From NCBI GenBank assembly GCA_019414045.1, contig DXMW01000032.1:94776-158775 (forward strand): a stretch of 64,000 bases of DNA, read 5' to 3'. Position numbers and translations under genes: made by a program. Below, piece after piece: positions 1-7,599 of this stretch (the first letter of the stretch is position 1; each line of letters opens with the position of its first letter). Source of the stretch: Collinsella sp. (GTDB taxonomy: Bacteria; Actinomycetota; Coriobacteriia; Coriobacteriales; Coriobacteriaceae). The notes under the pieces were generated by a model. It saw only the letters and a program-made list of their open reading frames with translations. It was not told where the DNA came from and ran no database searches.

Positions 1-704
1 CCGGTAAACGTGGAGCCCTGAGCCTTATCGCCCGCGGCAACGACGTAGTAACCATCGGAATCGCGCCAAAAGCCCTCGGAATCCTGAGTCCACTCGCCCG
101 TGCGGTGATGGTAGAGCACGTTGCTGCTGTAATAGGTCTCACGACGACCGTTATAGTTATTGACGCCGCTCGAGCGCGTCAGGCCCGAGCCGTTCGCGTA
201 ATACGCAGCAGACGCGTAAGACGAGCCGGAGCCGGCGTTGTAATACAAAGCCTGAACGGCCTCAGCGGCCTCGGCTTCGGCGGCCGCAGCCTCGAGCGCC
301 TCACGCTTGGCATCCTCAAGCGTCGTGCGCAGCTCATCGAGCTCGGTCGATTTGGCGTCGACCTCCTCCATCGTCAAAAGACCGCCCGCACCATCGATAC
401 AACCTTGCAGTACAGCGCGCTCGTCATCGGTGGCATAGTCACCGTACATGTTCATGATGATCCGGGCGCGGACCTCCAGGGAATCGCGCTTGGCCCCCAT
501 AGAGGCATTCCACTCCTGCATGGAGCCAAAGCCGTCGCCGCGATAGTCGACGGGCTGCATCAGCGTCGCCTCGGACGGCGTGGATCCGACCGTGTCGGAC
601 AGTGTTGCCGCGTGGGCATCGGTTGCGCCGGCGCCCGCTAAAAGTGCCACGGTCAGAGCGGCGGAAAGGGCGGCGGCTTTCGGTTTTCGTGAATCAATCC
701 TCAT
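1..704 (-). CDS. Secreted protein of unknown function, 5' part only
   Basis: The gene starts with ATG at 704 and runs off the left edge, so only about 234 residues are visible. A Shine-Dalgarno GGAGG (716-720) lies 10 nt upstream. Residues 1-32 form a signal peptide: basic start, hydrophobic stretch rich in Ala and Leu, then AHA|A as a likely signal peptidase I site. No lipobox Cys is seen. After a Met- and Asp-rich region (about 35-105) comes an Ala/Glu-rich stretch (about 110-150) likely to be helical or coiled coil. A low-complexity Ser/Tyr/Asn/Gly segment (about 155-195) follows, and the visible end is rich in Trp, Tyr and Gly. The protein is probably exported. I do not recognise the family, and the missing C-terminus may hold the functional domain. 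Confidence 0.75.
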   Translation of the reverse strand, partial: MRIDSRKPKAAALSAALTVALLAGAGATDAHAATLSDTVGSTPSEATLMQPVDYRGDGFGSMQEWNASMGAKRDSLEVRARIIMNMYGDYATDDERAVLQGCIDGAGGLLTMEEVDAKSTELDELRTTLEDAKREALEAAAAEAEAAEAVQALYYNAGSGSSYASAAYYANGSGLTRSSGVNNYNGRRETYYSSNVLYHHRTGEWTQDSEGFWRDSDGYYVVAAGDKAQGSTFT

Positions 705-911
705 GTAGCTGGAAACCTCCGTAGTGCGTTTTTGCTGCGTTTGAGCTGCGCGTGATTCGATCGCGCTGCATAGTACTCCGAGCAAATCGCGACCTGCGGT
801 TTTTCTCAAAAGGTGCACGTCATTTGCGTAAAACTCACATCCTCTCAACAGGAGTTTTCCACATCTCGATTGCATAAAGCATGTCAAAAACCCTGTAATA
901 GCGCCCTTCCT
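705..911. other. Intergenic stretch before the secreted-protein gene
   Basis: About 200 nt between the secreted-protein start and the metY terminator. It should hold the promoter of the minus-strand gene, but I could not assign a convincing -35/-10 pair. A small inverted repeat (AAAACTC ... GAGTTTT, about 833-857) is present. No RNA gene or coding region was recognised. Confidence 0.4.
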
Positions 912-915
912 ATGC

Positions 916-955
916 AAAAAAGGCGCCTGCGCAACCATTGCTTGCGCAGGCGCCT
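916..955 (-). terminator. Intrinsic terminator downstream of metY
   Basis: A perfect 14-bp stem (921-934 with 942-955) with a 7-nt loop. Read on the minus strand it is followed by a run of T, as expected for Rho-independent termination of the metY transcript. Confidence 0.85.
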
Positions 956-1016
956 TGAGCAGGCATTTTATACAGCTATACCTATCGAGTCGCAAGGGGT
1001 CCTTGCACAAGTCGCC

Positions 1017-2327
1017 CTACTCGTCCAGTGCGGCAAAGGCCTGCTTCAGGTCCCAAATGATATCCTCGGCGTTCTCGGTACCGATGGAAAGACGGATCGT
1101 GGAGGGCGTGATGTTCTGCTCGGCGAGCTCCTCGGCAGAGAGCTGGGAGTGCGTAGTCGTAGCCGGGTGCACGACGAGCGACTTGACGTCGGCCACGTTG
1201 GCGAGCAGCGAGAACACCTGCAAGTGGTCGATGAACTTCCATGCAGCCTCCTGGCCGCCCTTAATCTCGAAGGTGAAGATCGAGGCACCACCGTTGGGGA
1301 AATACTGCTTGTAGAGCTCATGGTCGGGGTGCTCAGGCAGGCTCGGGTGGTTCACCTTGGCGACGTGGCTGTCACAAGCCAGGAACTCAACGACCTTCTT
1401 GGTGTTCTCGACATGGCGGTCGACGCGCAGTGACAGGGTCTCGGTGCCCTGGAGCAGGATCCAGGCGTTAAACGGACTAATGCAAGCGCCCTCGTCACGC
1501 AGCAGGATGGCGCGGACATAGGTCGCGAAGGCGGCAGGGCCGGCAGCCTCGGCAAACGAGACGCCATGGTAGGAGGGATTGGGCTCGGCGATCTGCGCAT
1601 ACTTGCCGCTCGCCTTCCAGTCAAAGTTGCCGCCATCGACAATCACGCCGCCCAGCGAGGTACCGTGACCGCCAATGAACTTGGTCGCGGAGTGGACGAC
1701 GATATTGGCGCCATGCTCCAGCGGACGGAACAGATACGGGGTACCGAAGGTGTTATCGACAACAACCGGCAGGCCATGCTTCTTGGCAATCTCGGAGATG
1801 GCGTCGATGTTGGGGATGTCGGAGTTGGGGTTGCCGAGCGTCTCGAGATAGATGACCGTGGTGTTGTCCTTGATGGCACCCTCGACCTCGTCCAGGTTGT
1901 GGGCGTCGACAAAGGTGGTCTCGACACCAAACTGGGAGAGCGTGTGCTCCAGCAGGTTGTAGGAGCCACCGTAGATGGTCTTCTGAGCCACCACGTGGTC
2001 ACCGGCTTGGGCAAGAGCCTGCAGGGTATAGGTGATGGCAGCAGCACCGGAGGCGACGGCGAGGCCAGCAACGCCGCCCTCGAGCGCAGCGATACGGTCC
2101 TCGAAGACGCCCTGGGTGGAGTTGGTCAGACGGCCGTAGATGTTACCGGCGTCGGCAAGACCAAAGCGGTCGGCGGCGTGCTGGGAGTTGCGGAACACAT
2201 AGCTCGTGGTCTGGTAGATAGGCACGGCACGGGAGTCGGATGCAGGATCGGCGCTCTCCTGGCCAACGTGCAGCTGCAGGGTATCGAAACCAAAGGTGTG
2301 CTCGGGGTTGTTGATGAACTGGCCCAT
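1017..2327 (-). CDS. metY: O-acetylhomoserine sulfhydrylase (aminocarboxypropyltransferase)
   Basis: PLP enzyme that makes homocysteine from O-acetylhomoserine and sulfide, for direct sulfhydrylation in methionine synthesis. The 436-residue length is typical of MetY. The Cys/Met-metabolism fold is clear: the YGR segment near residue 64, the ASG block near 92, the VVDNTF segment around 188-194, and the PLP-lysine motif SATKF with Lys216. ATG at 2327 has an AAGGAGAT ribosome site. The gene is transcribed away from a LysR regulator at 2601. About 60 nt upstream of its start lies a short leader ORF overlapping a hairpin (2382-2442), so expression is probably controlled by attenuation as well as by the regulator. 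A terminator follows at 916-955. MetY rather than MetB or MetC is supported by length and the N-terminal segment; the exact sulfur donor is inferred. Confidence 0.93.
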   Translation of the reverse strand: MGQFINNPEHTFGFDTLQLHVGQESADPASDSRAVPIYQTTSYVFRNSQHAADRFGLADAGNIYGRLTNSTQGVFEDRIAALEGGVAGLAVASGAAAITYTLQALAQAGDHVVAQKTIYGGSYNLLEHTLSQFGVETTFVDAHNLDEVEGAIKDNTTVIYLETLGNPNSDIPNIDAISEIAKKHGLPVVVDNTFGTPYLFRPLEHGANIVVHSATKFIGGHGTSLGGVIVDGGNFDWKASGKYAQIAEPNPSYHGVSFAEAAGPAAFATYVRAILLRDEGACISPFNAWILLQGTETLSLRVDRHVENTKKVVEFLACDSHVAKVNHPSLPEHPDHELYKQYFPNGGASIFTFEIKGGQEAAWKFIDHLQVFSLLANVADVKSLVVHPATTTHSQLSAEELAEQNITPSTIRLSIGTENAEDIIWDLKQAFAALDE

Positions 2328-2381
2328 GATGATCTCCTTGATCGAACGAAAGTAAATAAAAAGAGAGAAATAAGTCGCTGT

Positions 2382-2413
2382 CTCCTGATCACGCCGACGG
2401 GCGCAAGCAGGAG
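2382..2413 (-). promoter_or_regulatory. Candidate attenuator hairpin in the metY leader
   Basis: On the minus strand CTCCTG (2413-2408) pairs with CAGGAG (2387-2382), and an inner stem CGCC/GGCG closes a CGTC loop. The 3' side is followed within about 10 nt by a pyrimidine-rich tract (2347-2372, including TTTTT). The 5' arm is built from the Gly-Ser-Cys codons of the leader peptide, and its UGA stop lies between the inner and outer stems. Ribosome position could therefore decide whether the hairpin forms. It is either an imperfect terminator or a translational switch. Confidence 0.5.
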
Positions 2414-2442
2414 CCCGGCATTCGTCTTGGTGAGCAATTCAT
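2389..2442 (-). CDS. Candidate 17-residue leader peptide upstream of metY
   Basis: ATG at 2442 with a perfect GGAGG Shine-Dalgarno (2450-2454) 7 nt upstream opens a frame that reads MNCSPRRMPGSCLRPSA and stops at UGA (2389-2391). It contains two Cys codons (3 and 12), an Arg pair and two Met. The ribosome site is as strong as that of any gene nearby, although the frame is too short for usual gene calls. It lies in the 5' leader of a sulfur-assimilation gene, and its codons 10-12 coincide with the 5' arm of a hairpin. This is the layout of a Cys-sensing attenuator. Translation and function are inference. Confidence 0.6.
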   Translation of the reverse strand: MNCSPRRMPGSCLRPSA

Positions 2443-2600
2443 ATGCGGGCCTCCTTTCGCATCCCGGTTCCGTGGTCGGCTTAATTACCTACCGCCTTTG
2501 TGTGTTTTGAATAGTACGAGCATTGTTTCGCTCGGTCAATCACTTAAAAGCGCTAACATGTTATCGGTTTTTTAGATAGCTATCGAAAGGACGGGCGTCG

Positions 2601-3503
2601 ATGACCCTCCAGCAGCTTCGTTTTCTGATTGCCGTGGCAGAGTCCGGCTCAATCAACGCCGCAGCTCAGCGCCTCTATACCGCTCAGTCCAACATCTCAA
2701 ACGCCGTCAAAAGCCTCGAGCAGGAGCTCCATCTGGAAATCTTTACGCGCTCCAGCCGCGGCGTCACGCTCACCAACGACGGTACCGAGCTCTTAGGCTA
2801 TGCGCGCCAAGTCGTGGAGCAGGCAGATATGCTCGAGGCCCGCTACGAGGACGGCGGCACACCCCAGGCGCGCCTTGCCATCTCGGCCCAGCACTACGCT
2901 TTTTCGGTCGAGGCCTTTGTCAACGTCGTCGAGCGCTGCCGCGACAGTAAGTTCGAGTTCATCATGCGCGAGACCACCACCTCGCAGATCATCGACGACG
3001 TCCGCGCATTTCGCAGCGATATCGGCATCCTCTATCTGGACGACTTTAATACCCGTGTCTTGCAGAAGGCCTTCGCCGATGCCCGCGCAAGCTTCCATCC
3101 CCTCTTCGACGCGACGGTCCACGTCTTCGTTAGCGAGCGCCACCCGCTCGCACGCCGCCCCCAGCTGTCCCTTGCCGACCTCACACCCTATACGCGCTAC
3201 AGCTTTGAGCAGGGAACCTCAAACTCCTTCTATTACGCCGAGGAACCTTTTAGTTATATCCCCTGCGACCGCAACATACGAATCTCGGACCGCGGGACGC
3301 TCACTAACTTACTTATCACGTCGAACGGTTACACCCTATCGACCGGTGTCCTCTCCAATGAAATGCAATGGGGTATGGCATCGATCCCGCTAGCAGACGC
3401 CCCAACGATGCACGTAGGCTATATCATGCACGACGAGCGCAAGCCCTCTCCCCTCTTGCAACAATACCTCGACGAGCTCAACCGCATCATCCATGCCAAC
3501 TAA
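2601..3503 (+). CDS. LysR-family transcriptional regulator
   Basis: 300 residues, the usual LTTR length. The N-terminal winged helix-turn-helix (about 1-60) is typical: MTLQQLRFLIAVAESGSI, then AAQRLYTAQSNISNAVKSLE as the recognition region. The rest is a periplasmic-binding-like effector domain. It is divergent from metY with 273 nt between, the normal arrangement for a LysR protein controlling its neighbour. The shared space contains several short palindromes (near 2555-2565 and 2573-2585) that could be operators. Regulation of sulfur or methionine genes is inferred only from position; the ligand is unknown. Confidence 0.88.
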   Translation: MTLQQLRFLIAVAESGSINAAAQRLYTAQSNISNAVKSLEQELHLEIFTRSSRGVTLTNDGTELLGYARQVVEQADMLEARYEDGGTPQARLAISAQHYAFSVEAFVNVVERCRDSKFEFIMRETTTSQIIDDVRAFRSDIGILYLDDFNTRVLQKAFADARASFHPLFDATVHVFVSERHPLARRPQLSLADLTPYTRYSFEQGTSNSFYYAEEPFSYIPCDRNIRISDRGTLTNLLITSNGYTLSTGVLSNEMQWGMASIPLADAPTMHVGYIMHDERKPSPLLQQYLDELNRIIHAN

Positions 3504-3602
3504 CTGTCGGAAGACGGGGTAGAAATCGTAGATAGCTAGCCCCCGGCGGGCATGGCGCTACAATGGTCACTCACATGAAACACACTCAACGAAAGGAAGC
3601 CC

Positions 3603-4088
3603 GTGAAGGTCATCATCTATACCGACGGCTCGGCCCGATCAAATCCGGGACGCGGCGGCTACGGCGCCGTGCTCAAATACACCAACCCCGCCGGCAAGAC
3701 CTTTACCTCCGAGCTTTCGCGCGGCTACGCCAAGACCACCAACAACCGCATGGAGCTCATGGCCGTTATCGTGGCGCTCGAGGCACTCAACCGCCCCTGC
3801 GAGGTCGAAGTCCATTCCGATTCGCAGTACGTCGTCAACGCCTTTAACAAGCACTGGATCGACGGCTGGAAAAAGCGCGGGTGGAAAACTGCCAACAAGC
3901 AGCCCGTCAAGAACCGCGACCTGTGGGAGCGTCTGCTTGCCGCAAAGAGCAAGCATAAGGTGGAGTTCATCTGGGTTAAGGGTCACGCCGGCCACGAGCT
4001 CAACGAGCGCTGCGATGAGCTCGCCACCACGGCGGCCGACGGCAGCGACCTCGATATCGACGCCGGCTTTAACGAGAGCGACCTGTAA
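3603..4088 (+). CDS. rnhA: Ribonuclease HI
   Basis: 161 residues. It degrades the RNA strand of RNA-DNA hybrids, as in primer and R-loop removal. All four catalytic acids are present: Asp8 in YTDGS, Glu51, Asp73 in SDSQYV and Asp138 in NERCDELA. The mobile His of the WVKGHAGH segment (128) is also present. Translation begins at GTG (3603) after GGAAGCCC. A TACAAT-like -10 occurs near 3560. The next gene starts 73 nt downstream on the same strand and may be co-transcribed. Confidence 0.95.
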   Translation: MKVIIYTDGSARSNPGRGGYGAVLKYTNPAGKTFTSELSRGYAKTTNNRMELMAVIVALEALNRPCEVEVHSDSQYVVNAFNKHWIDGWKKRGWKTANKQPVKNRDLWERLLAAKSKHKVEFIWVKGHAGHELNERCDELATTAADGSDLDIDAGFNESDL

Positions 4089-4161
4089 TAGCGTTTTCGC
4101 GCAGCTTTATATCTCCACGCGCTACACTCATCCTGTAGACCAAACAACGCAAGGGAGACGT

Positions 4162-5268
4162 ATGCTGCGTATAGCGACCATCGGCACATCCATGATCACC
4201 GACGACTTTATCCAAGTCGTCAACGCCAACGACCAAGCCGTGTTTGTGGGCACGCTTTCACGCGATGCCAATCGCGGTGCTGCCTTTACCGCCGAGCACG
4301 GCGGCGAGCGTAACTTCACCGCGCTTGACGAGCTTGCGTCCGCCGACGACGTCGACGCCGTCTACATCGGCAGCCCCAATGCGCTCCACTACGAGCAGGC
4401 GCTCGCCTGTATCGCCGGCGGCAAGCACGTTATCGTCGAAAAGCCCTTCTGCGCCACCAAGGCCCAAGCGTTCGAGGTCTTCCGTGCTGCCGAGGCAGCA
4501 GGCGTCGTGGCCCTCGAGGCCATGCGTCCCCTCCATGACCCCGCTTTCCACGCCGTCGAGGACGCCCTGGGCGAGATCGCGCCCATTCGCCGCGCCTCAC
4601 TGCGCTTTGGCAAGTATTCTTCGCGCTACAACGAGGTTCTCGCGGGGCGCGCCACCAATATCTTCGACTGCAATATGGCATCGGGTTCCCTCATGGACAT
4701 TGGCGTCTACACCGTCGAGCCCATGGTCGAGATTTTCGGCATGCCCTCTGGTCTCACCAGCATGACCACGCTGCTCGACCCCTCAACGCAAGAGCTCACG
4801 CACGGCCCCATCGACGGCTGCGGTTCCATCCTCGCCAGCTACGGCGGTGGCCGGATCTCCGTCGAGCTCGCGCACTCCAAAATTACGAATGACCTGCTGC
4901 CCTCGCAGATCGAAGGCGAGCGTGGCACTATCCAGATCGACCATCTGTCCACGCCCCGCAACGTCCGCATCGACTATCGCGGCGACGTCGTACGCGGCTC
5001 GGCGACCGAGGCACCGCGCGAACAGGGAGACGACGGCCGCGCGCTCGACCTGCCCAAATCGAGCAACACTATGGAATACGAACTCGCAGACTTTATCACC
5101 GCCATCGGCGGCATCGATAACGTTAAGGAAGAGATCTGGGAGACCCCGGCGGGACGCCACGAGCTCGGCCACTACCGCGATGTCACGCTCGTCTCGCTGC
5201 GCATCATGGATGCCGTACGTCAGCAGGCCGGCATTACCTTCCCCGCCGATTCAGTCAAGCAGGCCTAG
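4162..5268 (+). CDS. Gfo/Idh/MocA-family oxidoreductase
   Basis: 368 residues from ATG 4162, chosen because AAGGGAGA lies 4-5 nt upstream and the Rossmann strand (MLRIATIGTS) begins there; the frame stays open further upstream. The N-terminal NAD(P)-binding domain (about 1-120) ends in the family signature VEKPF near residue 95. The C-terminal alpha/beta domain is typical of sugar dehydrogenases. Family members oxidise sugars, inositols or related alcohols. The substrate cannot be read from sequence, and the neighbours (rnhA, acylphosphatase) give no pathway hint. The acylphosphatase starts 2 nt after the stop, so the two form one transcription unit. Confidence 0.85.
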   Translation: MLRIATIGTSMITDDFIQVVNANDQAVFVGTLSRDANRGAAFTAEHGGERNFTALDELASADDVDAVYIGSPNALHYEQALACIAGGKHVIVEKPFCATKAQAFEVFRAAEAAGVVALEAMRPLHDPAFHAVEDALGEIAPIRRASLRFGKYSSRYNEVLAGRATNIFDCNMASGSLMDIGVYTVEPMVEIFGMPSGLTSMTTLLDPSTQELTHGPIDGCGSILASYGGGRISVELAHSKITNDLLPSQIEGERGTIQIDHLSTPRNVRIDYRGDVVRGSATEAPREQGDDGRALDLPKSSNTMEYELADFITAIGGIDNVKEEIWETPAGRHELGHYRDVTLVSLRIMDAVRQQAGITFPADSVKQA

Positions 5269-5270
5269 CG

Positions 5271-5681
5271 ATGGGCCTCTTCGATACGTTCTTCTCCAGC
5301 GTCACCGGCGGCAGTCGAGAGCCTCAAAAACCATCAAACATCGAGTTCGAGCTGCGCCGCAGGCTTACTGTGCTCGCAAGCGACGAGGCCACTCAAGACA
5401 CTCCCCTGCGCTACTTCCTGCACTGGACGGGGCAAGTCCAAGGCGTTGGTTTTCGCTTTACCAACACCAACCTCGCGCAGGCACGCGCACTCACCGGCTG
5501 GGTGCGTAACATGGAAGACGGCTCCGTCGAGATGGAGATACAGGGGGCTCCGGCAAACATCCTATCTCATCTCGAGGCGCTTCATGCCTCCTACGAGCGC
5601 ATGGGAACGCGTTTTCGCCTCGCAGACGCCCAGGCCCGAGCCCCACTTACCAATGAAGACGGTTTCAGTCCTCGTTATTAG
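5271..5681 (+). CDS. acyP: Acylphosphatase with an N-terminal extension
   Basis: 136 residues, where most acylphosphatases have about 90-100. The catalytic domain is residues 46-136: GQVQGVGFRFT holds the phosphate-binding loop with Arg62, and GWVRNMEDGSVEME supplies the catalytic Asn80. It hydrolyses acyl phosphates such as carbamoyl- or 1,3-bisphosphoglyceroyl-phosphate. The first 45 residues are an unusual extension with an amphipathic start (MGLFDTFFSSV) that could be a membrane or protein contact. The start is 2 nt after the preceding stop, so translation is probably coupled. Confidence 0.88.
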   Translation: MGLFDTFFSSVTGGSREPQKPSNIEFELRRRLTVLASDEATQDTPLRYFLHWTGQVQGVGFRFTNTNLAQARALTGWVRNMEDGSVEMEIQGAPANILSHLEALHASYERMGTRFRLADAQARAPLTNEDGFSPRY

Positions 5682-5742
5682 TATTGTGTGCTAAATACGG
5701 TATCATTTACCTACGACCGTTGATAGAAAAGAGGCGAGGCGC

Positions 5743-6123
5743 ATGGCGGTGCAAAGAAGAAACACCAAGCAGCGGAAGCTGGTTCTTGACGCCGTGCGCC
5801 AAAGCTATAACCACCCCACCGCCGATGAGATCTACAACGCCGTGCGCGCGCAGGATGACAAAATCAGCCGCGGTACGGTCTACCGCAATCTCAATCTCTT
5901 AGCCGACGCCGGCGAGATCCTCTCCATCAAGACGCCGGGCGGCAGCCGCTTCGATCGCACGATCGAGCCGCATGCGCATATCATCTGCACCTCGTGCAGC
6001 CGCGTCATCGACGTACCGCTCCCCTTCGATGCCCAGCTCGACGCCAAGGCGTCCGAGCAAATCGGCTGGAACGTCACCTCGCACTACACCATCTTCGAGG
6101 GCCTCTGCCCCAACTGTAGGTAG
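5743..6123 (+). CDS. perR: Fur-family regulator, PerR-like
   Basis: 126 residues: winged-helix DNA-binding domain (about 1-68, with ISRGTVYRNLNLL as recognition helix) and dimerisation domain. The structural zinc site is CxxC/CxxC (Cys82, Cys85, Cys122, Cys125). The regulatory metal ligands match Bacillus PerR rather than Fur: His24, Asp71 (Asp, not Glu, in the RFD motif), His77, His79 and Asp90. This points to a peroxide-sensing repressor that uses Fe or Mn. In an anaerobe it would control oxidative-stress defence. No target gene is adjacent. ATG 5743 follows GAGGCGAGGCGC. The PerR assignment rests on the ligand pattern only. Confidence 0.82.
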   Translation: MAVQRRNTKQRKLVLDAVRQSYNHPTADEIYNAVRAQDDKISRGTVYRNLNLLADAGEILSIKTPGGSRFDRTIEPHAHIICTSCSRVIDVPLPFDAQLDAKASEQIGWNVTSHYTIFEGLCPNCR

Positions 6124-6137
6124 ATTTTGGGACATGC

Positions 6138-6935
6138 CTACTCAGCAAGTAGACGACGCAGCTCTTCTTCGACCGTGCGCACGTAGCGGACACGGTCATT
6201 GACACCGCGCATGCTGGGATTGCAGCTCTCCATCAGATAGGGATGGCCCACCACGTTGAGCATGTCGCGATCGTTTTCGTTATCGCCAAACGCCATCATT
6301 TCGTTAGGTGAGATCCCCAGTGCGCGACCATAATCGGCAAGCGCGGACCCCTTGCCCGAATCAAAGCCGATAAAGTCGGTCCATTCGGTTCCCGACGTCA
6401 TCACATCGACCCGGTCGCTAAAGCGACGCGCAAAATACTCCAACGCCGCCGGCTGCTCTGTCTCGGGCGTTTGAAACGCAATCTTAATGACATCCTCGTC
6501 AATGTCCTCGGGACGGTCGACCACCGCCACATCGCAGTGGACCTCGTAACGCAAATGGTCGATGAACGCATCGTTACCGCTTATGGTGTAGAGGTGCCCC
6601 TCGCAGGAAAGGGTTACGTCGGCATGGGGGTAGGCGACCACGGCATTCGCGATATCCATAGCAAGGCTACGTTCCATGGAACGTTTGACAACGGCACGCC
6701 CCTCGCTCATCACCAGGGCTCCGTTTTCGCATACATAGGCGAGCTCATCGGCCACCGGGGCAAACAGGTAGCGCAAGCTCGCATATTGACGGCCACTCGC
6801 CGGCATAAACACAATGCCGCGACGATGCAGCTCGTCGATGAGCTCAAATGCCTCAGGACGCGGCTCGCGCTCCCCCGGATGCAGCAACGTGCCATCCAAA
6901 TCGCAGGCGATCAGTTTGATTCCCTCAAGACCCAT
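6138..6935 (-). CDS. HAD-superfamily (Cof-type) hydrolase
   Basis: 265 residues from ATG 6935, which has GGGGGA 5 nt upstream. A longer frame from 7016 would read through the terminator stem at 6964-7006, so the shorter start is preferred. Motif I is ACDLDGTL (Asp12, Asp14), motif II is SGR, and motif IV is FGDNENDRDML. A type IIB cap lies between, as in Cof/YidA sugar-phosphate phosphatases. Substrates of this family are broad (sugar phosphates, FMN, PLP), so no specific role is assigned. It is convergent with the PerR-like gene, with only 14 nt between stops. Confidence 0.88.
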   Translation of the reverse strand: MGLEGIKLIACDLDGTLLHPGEREPRPEAFELIDELHRRGIVFMPASGRQYASLRYLFAPVADELAYVCENGALVMSEGRAVVKRSMERSLAMDIANAVVAYPHADVTLSCEGHLYTISGNDAFIDHLRYEVHCDVAVVDRPEDIDEDVIKIAFQTPETEQPAALEYFARRFSDRVDVMTSGTEWTDFIGFDSGKGSALADYGRALGISPNEMMAFGDNENDRDMLNVVGHPYLMESCNPSMRGVNDRVRYVRTVEEELRRLLAE

Positions 6936-6958
6936 ATACTTCCCCCAAAGCACCCCAT

Positions 6959-7006
6959 CAAAAGTAAGACGGACTTTGAATAGTTGCCTCTCAAAGTCCG
7001 TCTTAC
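6959..7006 (-). terminator. Intrinsic terminator after the UreE-like gene
   Basis: A perfect 16-bp stem (6964-6979 with 6991-7006) with an 11-nt loop, followed on the minus strand by TTTT. It separates the FKBP/UreE-like unit from the HAD gene. Confidence 0.82.
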
Positions 7007-7017
7007 GCATACGCACG

Positions 7018-7596
7018 TTAGCCGCGCGCCTTCTTTACGATCGTAAAGTCTGGAGCCATACTCACAACAACATCCGCCGCGCTCGATGCAAAGCGTCGAC
7101 TGGCATCGAGCTCGCGTGTGACCACCGAGAGCCGAACACCCTCGACACCCCGGAGCATGCGGCCCAAAACAGGCCGCACCGGCGTATACATGCGCACGGT
7201 ATGCTCGTCCGAGTCGCCCCAGAAGAGCGGCGCATGCATGTTGCCGATTTCCCAGCACGCATGCGCGAGCGCAATCGGATCCATGCGGTCGACTTCGACC
7301 AAATAAACCTCGGCGCTGCGCAGGCGCACGACAACCGCTACGGGCACCGTGCCCGTGCGGTCGACAGCGAGCACGTCACCGTCGGCAAGACGCTCGCCAT
7401 CAGTGGCATCCAGCCGGGCATTCACCGTGCGCCCCAGCTCCGTCACGCCCACAAACAGGCGCGCATCAGCCTGGTCCCAATCGAGTAGCAGCTCGTCAAC
7501 CTCAAAGACGCCACCCAGCTCCCGACGAAGCAGGAGTTCATAGGACGGGTCGTTGAGATTTCCCAAGCGCTCCGTAGCTACCAGGTCCACGGACAT
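7018..7596 (-). CDS. UreE-like metallochaperone domain protein
   Basis: 192 residues. The middle and C-terminal parts resemble the UreE urease accessory family: a DGDVLAVDRTG-type beta segment, then DPIALAHACWEIGNMHAPLF, which is the family's DP.ALA..A..GN.H.P motif with the metal-binding His, and a LGRMLRG helix. No His-rich tail is present. UreE delivers nickel to urease, but no urease or other ure gene is visible here, so a nickel or other metal-handling role is inference. ATG 7596 is preferred; a TTG at 7599 is directly adjacent. The start is 3 nt after the FKBP stop, so the two genes are an operon. SlyD-type FKBPs also act in nickel handling, which makes the pairing suggestive. Confidence 0.65.
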   Translation of the reverse strand: MSVDLVATERLGNLNDPSYELLLRRELGGVFEVDELLLDWDQADARLFVGVTELGRTVNARLDATDGERLADGDVLAVDRTGTVPVAVVVRLRSAEVYLVEVDRMDPIALAHACWEIGNMHAPLFWGDSDEHTVRMYTPVRPVLGRMLRGVEGVRLSVVTRELDASRRFASSAADVVVSMAPDFTIVKKARG

Positions 7597-7599
7597 CAA

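Noticed and set aside
6936..7016. Extended start of the HAD hydrolase at 7016
   Set aside because: It would translate through the stem of the preceding gene's terminator; ATG 6935 has a good ribosome site and starts the family fold.
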